From: Trichobilharzia regenti
Taxonomy: Eukaryota; Platyhelminthes; Trematoda; Strigeidida; Schistosomatidae
Assembly: GCA_944472135.2 (NCBI GenBank)
Contig: CALYDD020000394.1
Location: 223,128 to 287,127 of the forward strand
Reading direction: 5' to 3'
Length of the DNA stretch: 64,000 nt
This document shows, one piece after another, positions 38,616 through 47,000 of the stretch. The notes under the pieces are model-generated. The model saw only the letters and a list, made by a program, of their open reading frames with translations. It was not told the DNA's origin and ran no database searches. Both the position numbers and the translations under genes were made by a program. Each line of letters opens with the position of its first letter. The stretch's first letter is position 1.

Positions 38616-39933
38616 TTACCATGAGAGTAGAAGTGGTTGAGTAATCTTCTTTTGTATGCACAGCTCCGGTTTTTCCATGTGAATGGCCAGAGCTTCAGCG
38701 ATGCAAAGGAGACGAAACCGTATTGCCTTTGATATGTTATTCTTGACTCTGTAGATTACTTTGAAGGAGGCGTTCGTTGAAATGCAATGATCAGTGTTGA
38801 CCAGGTGTTCAATTATCGCACTCCTTATTGCACCAGTATTGCCTTTTCGCAACCATGCTGGATAATGTTCTTGAATTCTCTTGGACAGGATGCGCGTCGA
38901 ACGACCGATGTACCTGGCTCCACAGCAGCAGGTGAACTGGTATATGCACATAGAAGTGGCCAGATGCGGGATCTTGTCCTTGAGGCTTCTGCAGATCAGT
39001 GGGCGACTGGAGAACACTATTCGTAGCGTTGCTGCAAAGAACGTTCTTCTCAGAGATGATGTGATCCTTCTCTTGAGAATATCGCTTGCTAAATCTCCCT
39101 TGAAATCCAAATTCATGTAGATTTTCTTTTTAGGCACAGTTAAAGTTTCGTTTTTCCGAATTATTGGTTTCATATTTTTGTCGATAAATCTTATTGGGTA
39201 TCCATTTTGGATGAATATTTCTCTCAGAATATCTAATTCTGTTTCCAGAACGTCGGGACTACAGATGCGTCGGATGCGGGTAGCAAGTGATTTAATTAAG
39301 TTTCGCTTTTGTTGAATGGGCACCCAGCTATAGAAGCTTGTTAGTTGACCATTCCACGTAGGTTTTCTATGGATTGATCTTCTTAGGCTCCCATCAGCTC
39401 TTCTTGTCAGTTCCACATCAAGAAACGGAATTTTTGACTCGTTTTCCATTTCAAGAGTGAATTTTATTGCTGGATGGCAATTGTTAAATGTCTTCAGCAG
39501 CAGATTGGGGTCGTTGTTGTTGTCACAAATAATGAAAATGTCATCCACGTATCTTTTATACAGTCGCAAATTGTCGATGCTTGGCTTTAGTGAACCTCTC
39601 TCGAGGCTTGCCACGAAGCAATCTGATAGTAGTGGACCCAACGGAGATCCCATTGCAATACCATCCTTTTGTCTGTAGATGGTGTCGTTGAATGTGAACT
39701 GGACGTTCAGAGTGCATCTCAATAATAGTTCTTTCAAGTATGTTGTCGGTATTCCAATATCAAGGTGGTTGTCATCTGTATATCTGCATATGAAGCAGAC
39801 CGTTTCTGTGAGTGGGACATTGGTGAAAAGTGACTCGATGTCGAAGGACAGCATAATTTTGTTAGATACATTCGTGTCTTGTATGCACTCGATGAACTGG
39901 AAGGTGTCACGGAGCGAGTACGTACATAATTGT
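38616..39933 (-). CDS. PLE RT plus GIY-YIG, left palindrome arm, 5'-truncated
   Basis: About 439 open codons on the minus strand with no stop. Order: a DTFQFIECI block, motif A FDIESLFTNVPL (catalytic Asp), LKELLLRCTLNVQF, motif B GIAMGSPLGPLLSD, motif C RYVDDIFIIC (YVDD at 39540-39551). Then the thumb block IKFTLEMENESKIPFLDVEL, a linker with YMNLDFKGDLASDILKRR, the GIY-YIG core CCCGARYIGRSTRILSKRI, and the C-terminal LCIQKKITQP..LSW. The RT N-terminus, including the YGLPKIH region, is missing because the arm stops at the palindrome centre. The frame formally runs on across the centre into antisense of the other arm to an ATG at 40193; that extension is not meaningful protein. Catalytic residues look intact. 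Confidence 0.85.
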
Positions 39934-39938
39934 TCCTT

Positions 39939-41256
39939 ACAATTATGTACGTACTCGCTCCGTGACACCTTCCAGTTCATCGAGTGCATACAAGACACGA
40001 ATGTATCTAACAAAATTATGCTGTCCTTCGACATCGAGTCACTTTTCACCAATGTCCCACTCACAGAAACGGTCTGCTTCATATGCAGATATATAGATGA
40101 CAACCACCTTGATATTGGAATACCGACAACATACTTGAAAGAACTATTATTGAGATGCACTCTGAACGTCCAGTTCACATTCAACGACACCATCTACAGA
40201 CAAAAGGATGGTATTGCAATGGGATCTCCGTTGGGTCCACTACTATCAGATTGCTTCGTGGCAAGCCTCGAGAGAGGTTCACTAAAGCCAAGCATCGACA
40301 ATTTGCGACTGTATAAAAGATACGTGGATGACATTTTCATTATTTGTGACAACAACAACGACCCCAATCTGCTGCTGAAGACATTTAACAATTGCCATCC
40401 AGCAATAAAATTCACTCTTGAAATGGAAAACGAGTCAAAAATTCCGTTTCTTGATGTGGAACTGACAAGAAGAGCTGATGGGAGCCTAAGAAGATCAATC
40501 CATAGAAAACCTACGTGGAATGGTCAACTAACAAGCTTCTATAGCTGGGTGCCCATTCAACAAAAGCGAAACTTAATTAAATCACTTGCTACCCGCATCC
40601 GACGCATCTGTAGTCCCGACGTTCTGGAAACAGAATTAGATATTCTGAGAGAAATATTCATCCAAAATGGATACCCAATAAGATTTATCGACAAAAATAT
40701 GAAACCAATAATTCGGAAAAACGAAACTTTAACTGTGCCTAAAAAGAAAATCTACATGAATTTGGATTTCAAGGGAGATTTAGCAAGCGATATTCTCAAG
40801 AGAAGGATCACATCATCTCTGAGAAGAACGTTCTTTGCAGCAACGCTACGAATAGTGTTCTCCAGTCGCCCACTGATCTGCAGAAGCCTCAAGGACAAGA
40901 TCCCGCATCTGGCCACTTCTATGTGCATATACCAGTTCACCTGCTGCTGTGGAGCCAGGTACATCGGTCGTTCGACGCGCATCCTGTCCAAGAGAATTCA
41001 AGAACATTATCCAGCATGGTTGCGAAAAGGCAATACTGGTGCAATAAGGAGTGCGATAATTGAACACCTGGTCAACACTGATCATTGCATTTCAACGAAC
41101 GCCTCCTTCAAAGTAATCTACAGAGTCAAGAATAACATATCAAAGGCAATACGGTTTCGTCTCCTTTGCATCGCTGAAGCTCTGGCCATTCACATGGAAA
41201 AACCGGAGCTGTGCATACAAAAGAAGATTACTCAACCACTTCTACTCTCATGGTAA
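39939..41256 (+). CDS. PLE RT plus GIY-YIG, right palindrome arm, 5'-truncated
   Basis: Mirror copy of the left-arm frame on the plus strand, again about 439 codons with no stop. Motif A Asp lies near 40030, motif B GIAMGSPLGPLL near 40210-40245, the YVDD box at 40321-40332, the GIY-YIG module from 40921 (MCIYQFTC then CGARYIG) to about 41010, and the stop at 41254-41256. It differs from the left arm by Ile instead of Thr in the RY.DDNHLD block. Missing N-terminus as in the other arm. In a complete PLE this polyprotein would reverse-transcribe the element RNA and nick the target. The intact frame implies recent insertion or recent arm-to-arm conversion. Confidence 0.85.
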
Positions 41257-41332
41257 CAATGTTTTGATTTGTTTTGAGCTTTTATTTTTATTTTGATGAC
41301 TTAATTTTGTTTCTTCGCCTGTTCCTTAATTG

Positions 41333-41768
41333 CTTATAATTCTTGTATTCACTTTCTCTTACATAGTTTCGTATTATCTACTTTGTTTCTATGTGCATCC
41401 TGAGTAAAACTCACTCATCAAACTATTCATATTATTATTGCATAACTTCTTTTAACAACTGTTTGTGACAACTCATCACCTTTGTTACTACCCTAGCACT
41501 TAATGGTCTTGACTTATATTACCAACCTTTACTTGTTTAGTTAAAATAACCTTAAGCAATTATAATTCTTGTATCCACTTAGATCTCTTACATAGTTTCG
41601 CATTATCTACTTTGTTTCTATGTGCATCCTGAGTAAAACTCACTATTATTATTACAACTGTTTGTGACAACTCATCATTTTTTTACTACCCTAGTTTCAT
41701 TAGCACTTAATTTTCTTGACCTATATTACCATCCTCCACTTGTTTAGTTAAAAGTAACCTTAACCAAT
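41333..41768 (+). repeat. Tandem duplication in PLE 3' UTR, right arm
   Basis: Unit one (about 41333-41554) and unit two (about 41559-41768) both run from a TATAATTCTTGTAT start through CTATGTGCATCCTGAGTAAA to an ACTTGTTTAGTTAAA segment near the end. The duplication precedes the palindrome, since both arms share it. Confidence 0.8.
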
Positions 41769-42321
41769 TGTAACTTTGTTTGACAAACTTAATGTACACA
41801 TACATACAAAACAATGCATATATATTTGCGATTGTACAGCTAAGAAAATGAATTCGCCGAAAAGAGACTCTTCGCTGATATACGTGTTTTGTTTTCATTA
41901 ATGCCTGGATGGGGATTATCCATGAACAAAAAAATATACAATTTTCATGAGTCGCTTTTTTCATGCATAGAAAACTCTACTCTCTCATCTAAACATGGCT
42001 CACCCTACCTCGTTTCTTTTCTGTCCTTTTTTCTATTGGCTATTAGATAATACGTTTCCTTTAGTTACGTAATCTACCTTTTTGTTATACTCTTTCTAAC
42101 TAAACCTTGTTTCTATACACACATATATATACGAAGCCCTGCTTTTTGTTTCCAAGCCTAATTGTCTAATTATTCTATAAATAGTCAGTGTTTGTAACTC
42201 CTAATCAGTTAAATCATTCCGGACTAATGTTACTTTTACTTCCTACCAACGAATTACTCCTTATGATCTTGGAAAAGTGTGTTCATATCTTTAATGTAAT
42301 TTATAATTTTTAACGTTCAGG

Positions 42322-42384
42322 TTGTAACCAGTTGAGAAGAATCGCCAAAATAATGAAAGATGAGCTCATATTATCCTGGTACAA
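42322..42384 (+). ncRNA. Decayed hammerhead-like fold in PLE tail, right arm
   Basis: Stem I: 42322-42331 (TTGTAACCAG) pairs with 42376-42384 (CTGGTACAA), nine pairs and one bulged A. Stem III: 42350-42354 with 42370-42374, extended by ATGA/TCAT. The intervening core, TTGAGAAGAATCGCCAAAAT, is 20 nt, as long as the intact core at 42544-42608, but the invariant positions C3, G8 and G12 appear changed. It looks like a hammerhead that lost catalysis. An identical copy sits in the left arm at 37183-37245, minus strand. Confidence 0.5.
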
Positions 42385-42543
42385 TTGTTGTTCTTGCTGT
42401 GTTCAAGATTATTATGGGGAAGAAGTTCTGAGGGCAATAAGTTGAAACAAAGCCCAACCATTAGGCTGATTTAGAGGCTGAAGTTTCCACCTGTAATAAA
42501 AAGAAAATCTATAATTCAAGAAATTTTGATAAAGAAAGAAAGA

Positions 42544-42608
42544 CCAGGTTTACAGTATAAAATGATATCATTCTATTTCACAGGTTCTCATCAGCTGCAA
42601 ACTACCTG
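42544..42608 (-). ncRNA. Hammerhead ribozyme in PLE 3' UTR
   Basis: Sense is minus. The conserved CTGATGA (42594-42588) and GAAA (42579-42576) are both intact. Stem I: 42602-42595 (GTTTGCAG) pairs with 42555-42548 (CTGTAAAC), eight pairs including one G-U, with a further CAG/CTG outside a small loop. Stem III: ATAGAATGAT (42576-42567) pairs with ATCATTTTAT (42566-42557), eight to ten pairs with one G-U. The cleavage-site H17 would be A at 42556 after U16.1. Stem II (GAACCTGT) is very short, two pairs at best, so activity may be weak. It lies about 300 nt after the PLE stop. Hammerheads are known in PLE terminal repeats. Confidence 0.75.
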
Positions 42609-42909
42609 AAATTACAATGGTTATAAATAATAGCATTTCATACTACATTGTTTGAAAGGTAATAGAGAAGACATTATAACGTGAATGCATCTGGAATATA
42701 AGTATTCTAATCTAAGTCACTATCAATTTACACACTGTCAAACAATGAAAAAGAAAAAGGGGGGTGAGAGAAGACAGTGAACAGAAAAATCTAATAAACA
42801 GTGTCAACATGGCAACTCAAGAAGGTCAACGTTCATCAACTTGAAAACTTGCTTAGTGAGTTGAGCTCACTAGTGTGTATGACTAATCAGTGTAATGAAA
42901 GAGATATGG

Positions 42910-43022
42910 TTACCAAGGGAGTGAGAGATTGACCACACTCTCTTTCTGTATGCATAAGTTTGGTCTGTGACGTTTGATTGCAATTGCTTCAGCAAATCGT
43001 AGTAGATTCGCTGTCCTTTTTA
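42910..43022 (-). pseudogene. Inverted PLE C-terminal coding fragment
   Basis: On the minus strand this reads NLLRFAEAIAIKRHRPNLC, then IQKES and a terminal LSLPW followed by TAA (42910-42912). It is the usual C-terminal block after the GIY-YIG domain. It ends abruptly at the junction with the plus-strand body and exists only as part of the inverted 3' end. Confidence 0.8.
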
Positions 43023-44335
43023 TGTTTAGACCGGACAAAGACTCTGGAATTGTTATAATGAGTAAAAATGATGATGTACATATGATGTTGGCAATTCGAA
43101 ACGACTCCGGAAAATTTCAATTGGACAAAACCAAGAAGGATACAACAACGTCATTCGAAAACAAGGTAAATAAATTCCTCAAAGAACTACTCGTCAAGAA
43201 ACTGATTGACAACGAAACGTACAATGAACTCAAATCAAAGGGTGAACGACTCCCATTTATGTACGGTCTACCAAAAATCCATAAGGCAAATGTGCCCTTA
43301 AGGCCCATATTATCAATGATAAACCCATCACGCCACAAACTAGCCCGATGGCTAGCTGATTCATTGGAGCCAATTCGACAAAAAATTTCAAATCATAGCT
43401 AGAATGACACCTTCCAATTTTCTAAAGAAGTCGATCACGTTGACATATCAGATAAACTGATGGTGTCATACGACGTGACTGCCTTATTTACAAATGTACC
43501 AGTGATGGAAACAATCGATATCATTTGTAAACTAAAACATCTATTGCCATTACCAAAGTCATAGATGAAACGGCTACTAATTCTTTGCACAAAAGACATC
43601 CAATTTAGATTCAATAACCAAGTCTACAGACAAACTGGCGAGGTTGCCATGGGTTCATCCCAAAGACCCATTCTAGCAGACATCTTCATGGGCTATCTCG
43701 AACAGACACGACTGAGTGACGGTATCAATGGAACAACATACTACCGTCGATACATCGATGATACTTTTGTTGTTTGTAATGACATGAGTCATGCATCCGT
43801 ATTAATTGACCGCCTAAATGAGGTCCACCCAAACAATAAATTCATCATGAAATACAAACACAACGATGGGTTCAATTTCCTGGACCTAAATGTAAGAAGA
43901 AGAAAGGATGGAACGGTCGAAAAATCCATCTACAAAAAATAAACTTGGACCGGACAATACCTTCATTACAACAGCTTCTGCCCTATGAGCTATAGGAGGG
44001 GATTAGTAAGATTACTGTACGACAGGGTCAGAAAGTTATGTTCGCCTAACAAGGTAGAAGAATAATTAAGCTTTGTCGAAAAATGCCTTAAGGAAAACGG
44101 GTATCCAAAAGGATTTATCCTAAAGTACAGCAAACAAAGATATGAGAAAGAGAAGTCTCCAACAGTTGAAAAGAGGAAAGTGTTTATAAGCCTCCCATAC
44201 AAAGGAGAAACAGATTAAAAGAGGATAAAGGGAGCAATAAAAAGATGCTTCCTTGCAGCCAATCTGGTGACACTATACAGTACTACATGCTCTATAAGGC
44301 AATCAAAACTAGATAAGTACCCTGATGGTGTTACC
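43023..44335 (+). pseudogene. PLE RT body, interrupted by stops
   Basis: Reads in one general frame with in-frame stops at 43400, 43562 and 43940 and more beyond. Order: RPDKDSGIVIMSK (N-terminal PLE block), FMYGLPKIHKANVPLRPIL, motif A SYDVTALFTNVPV, a CTKDIQFRFNNQVYRQ segment, motif B GEVAMGSSQRPILAD (usually GSPLGP), motif C RYIDDTFVVC (43751-43762, catalytic Asp pair intact). Then NKFIMKYKHNDGFNFLDLNV, and a linker ending SKLDKYPDG. The GIY-YIG module is absent. This is the most complete PLE N-terminal region in the window. Confidence 0.82.
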
Positions 44336-44794
44336 TTTACCAGGAGAGATGTTGGTTGGTTTCATTCTACATACTGCACAGCCCCATATCCTTGGCGCCT
44401 TCCAAATTCATGAAAATATTATAGTTTAAGTTACGGTCGATCCCGCTCATAAAGGACATTTGAGATGCTTCTAAATCTAAACATGCTTGTTTCAGTTGAA
44501 TTACATTTTCATATTGTTTGAATATTTCACATACTTGAGCTGTCATTCCTGTTTCCCATCACTAAGCTGATCTTTCAAGCATACTGATTATTGATGTCGT
44601 GTGTACACTGTTGGAAAAAATGCACGATTTTCACTCCCTCATCTCAAAGAGACATTTATTGTATGAAGGGAAAGCCAGTTTAGAACAGCTTGAGTCCACT
44701 TAACATAGTCTCAACAGAAATGAGGATCCTCTATGGATGATAAGTAAACTACTTGGAGTTTTGTGCATTCGGATCTCAGCAAATCAGTAACAAT
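44336..44794. other. Unassigned spacer inside the PLE nest
   Basis: No motif recognised. It could include the outer part of a PLE tail from either neighbour. Confidence 0.35.
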
Positions 44795-44799
44795 AACCC

Positions 44800-44862
44800 T
44801 TAAATTTTAGAACAACATATTGTTGTTTTCTATTAGATCTCATCAGGCTTAACTCTAATATC
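44800..44862 (-). ncRNA. Hammerhead-like core in PLE 3' UTR, stem I lost
   Basis: The sense strand has CTGATGA (44846-44840), then nine bases, then GAAA (44830-44827). A perfect 7-bp stem III follows, AACAACA (44827-44821) with TGTTGTT (44817-44811), and H17 would be C at 44810. The bases that should form stem I do not pair convincingly. It lies about 390 nt after the PLE stop, a similar position to the better hammerhead at 42544-42608. Confidence 0.4.
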
Positions 44863-45247
44863 ACTACATAAGTTTACAAATAAAATTCAAATATGAACCA
44901 ATCATGGTGTTTTGTCTATAGGATAATACGATGGTGAATATAAATTGTGCAATCAGTCATAATAGTAGTAATGATAATATTAATAATGGTCTTATCAATA
45001 ATAAGAATGAAAAAGTGAGGCAATCTGTGGTAACACGAATAATGAAAAACAGTATGATTAAACAATCAAACAAATGTTCAGGTGGAAGTAGTCGATAAAG
45101 GCTAGTAAAAACAAGCAATGAACCGATTACGTAATGTTGGAATGTAAGGGAAGGAAATGAAACACGTTTATAATGAAGATAAGATTAAGGGATGATAAGA
45201 AAGGGTTGGAAATATAAATAAGGGGTGGTGTAGAAATCTTTAGTTGG

Positions 45248-46990
45248 TTATGTCTTATTAGGCCACGGGAGGGATACTGGCTGTACGAACTTCTTTTGAA
45301 TGCATAGTTTAGGTTTAGTAGTTCGAATGCCTATCGCCTCAGCTGTGTGCAGTAGACGAATACGAAGTCTATTAGAAAGATTCGGTGGGATACGATGAAT
45401 TACTTTGAAGGCTTTCGTTTTATCGACTACATGACCACTATCAATTAAATGTGACAGAATTGAGCTACGGATTGTTTTTGTCTGTCCTTTGCCAAACCAC
45501 GATGGGAGATATTCACTAACACGTTGGCTAAGCTGTCTAGTAGTACGCCCAATATAACTGTCACCGCAGGTGCAGTTGAATTGATAAATACACATAGATG
45601 TGGCAAAACTATCAAGCTTATCCTTCGTTTGCATCCCAATCATTCGTCGGCTAGAGAATGGCAAACATAGGTGTGCTGCGTAAAAATGTTCTACGTATAT
45701 TCCTTGAAAGTCTTTGGAACAGAATATCACTTGATAAGTTACCATTAAATTGTAACTTAATAAATAGAGGTTTCTTATGTGCAGTCAGAGTCTCAGGTTT
45801 TTTCTCTGATGTTTTCATATGTTTCTTTATGAAACTACTCGGATAACCTATCTCCGTCAAGGAATCGGGAATATATTCAAATTCCTTTTGTAAGAGGTCA
45901 TCCGTACATATCTTCCTTGCTCTGCTCGCGAGACATTTTACAACCTTCCTTTTATAATTAATGGGCACGTAACTAAGGAAGTGTGTGTATTGCCCAGTGA
46001 ATGTGCTTTTGCTGTACACACTTCTCCCAAGTGACCCGTCTTCTCTCCTAATTAACAAGATATCCAGTTAATGTAGTTTATTCTCCTGCTCCTCTTCACA
46101 AGTAAAGGTAAGCGAAGGGTGGATGTTGTTGAATTTCAGGAACAATTCGTCTATGTTAACATTCTCATCAGCTAAGAGAGATGTATCATCGACTTATCGG
46201 TAATACATATCCAACTCATTGATGATGTCCTTCAATTTCCCGTTTTCAAGTTTTGTGGTAAAGAAGTCAGCAAATATTGGGCCTAATGGTGAACTACCCA
46301 TAGCTATTCCATCTACTTGTCGATAGTATGAATTATTGAAGACGAAGTGAACATTCATTGTGCATTTAAGAAGTAATTCTCTGAGGCTACACAAGGGGAT
46401 TCCTAAGTCTAATTGCTTATCGGTGATTTCTTGACAAATATAATATCAACTGTTTCCATAAGCGGTACGTTAGCGAATAGTGATGATACATCCATGGATA
46501 ACATGCGTTTATACCTCACATTAGTCTCGGATGTTTTAGAAATAAAGTCAAAGACATCACTAATTCGATGTTGCACGATTTCTCTGTGCAAAGTACCCAG
46601 AATCTTAACTAACCACTTCGCTGTTCCGTGAAATGGAGAGTTATACATATCTAAAACAGGGCGAAGAGGAAGACCCGGTTTGTGAACTTTTGGTAGACCG
46701 TAAAGTCGTGGAGTATTGGTACCCGTAGGTTTCATGAACTCATACGTAGTGGATGATACTACTCCTATTTGGTTCAGTTATTTGAGGGAGTCGGTCATTA
46801 GTTTCTCAGCTCTTACATTGAGGTCTTTGAAAACACCAAGAGATTGGAATTTAGACTGATCACTCAAAATACCTTCCATTTTTTCAACATAATCGCGTTT
46901 GTCCATTAGAAGTATACCATCACCTAAACCCTTAAAACTGTCTAATGACTGCCTTCACATTTAAGTCAGATTCCGTTGGTTGAAACGTAA
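45248..46990 (-). pseudogene. PLE RT and GIY-YIG, frameshifted
   Basis: Segments in order on the minus strand: LLMDKRDYVEKMEGILSDQS (46910-46850); TPRLYGLPKVHKPGLPLRP and motif A SMDVSSLFANVPL (46735-46409); [14 protein letters not shown] and motif [16 protein letters not shown] with one extra residue (46394-46200). At motif C the Tyr codon of YVDD is a stop (46194-46196), with VDD still following. 46058-45651 is the thumb and linker (INYKRKVVKCLASRARKIC, LFIKLQFNGNLSSDIL). 45745-45248 carries MCIYQFNCTCGDSYIGRTTR with LSQRVSEYLPSW (GIY-YIG) and the C-terminus AEAIGIRTTKPKLCIQKK. Several frame changes; inactive as it stands. Confidence 0.85.
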
Positions 46991-47000
46991 TTAAAGCGGA

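Larger units (their letters stand above)
37160..42407. repeat. 5.2-kb palindrome of two head-to-head PLE copies
   Basis: Two inverted arms meet at a 5-bp spacer (TCCTT, 39934-39938). The left arm runs 37160-39933, the right 39939-42407. In the inner 1.3 kb, positions mirror exactly (x pairs with 79872 minus x) and the encoded proteins differ at one residue, so the arms are almost identical. Further out, the left arm has a net 305 bp more, mostly a nested insertion (37631-37979), and a 16-A run (38514-38529) where the right arm has GTGAATAC-containing sequence. Each arm is a 5'-truncated PLE with its 3' end pointing outward. Similar sequences ending CTGA.GGCAA.AA lie just outside both edges (about 37132-37160 and 42409-42440), a possible diverged target duplication. 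Confidence 0.92.
42430..44335 (+). mobile_element. PLE with an inverted 3' end at its 5' side
   Basis: The left part (about 42430-43022) is a PLE C-terminus and 3' UTR on the minus strand, including a hammerhead. At 43022/43023 it switches directly to a plus-strand PLE body that begins near the N-terminal RPDK block. The body is lost after the linker, before GIY-YIG, near 44335. The left edge abuts the palindrome, and I could not define target duplications. It shares the head-to-head plan seen in the other PLE insertions, but is missing its right 3' end. Confidence 0.78.
44795..47000 (-). mobile_element. Minus-strand PLE, near full length but broken
   Basis: The only PLE here with the N-terminal block, RT, linker, GIY-YIG, C-terminus and a 3' UTR holding a hammerhead-like core, all in one direction. 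I see no inverted tail on its 5' side. The 5' end is uncertain; similarity is readable to about 46990, and the frame at 47199-46966 may be its extension. It is related to, but distinct from, the palindrome subfamily. Confidence 0.78.

Noticed and set aside
39679..40193. The full 525-codon frames crossing the palindrome centre as real proteins
   Set aside because: Their first 85 or so residues are antisense of the opposite arm's RT, an effect of the inverted repeat. Only the part beyond the centre matches PLE protein.
37160..42407. Palindrome as a simple foldback sequencing artefact
   Set aside because: The arms differ by a 349-bp nested insertion, a poly-A tract and scattered substitutions, and have different outer flanks. 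A pure foldback would be identical. Not fully excluded without reads.
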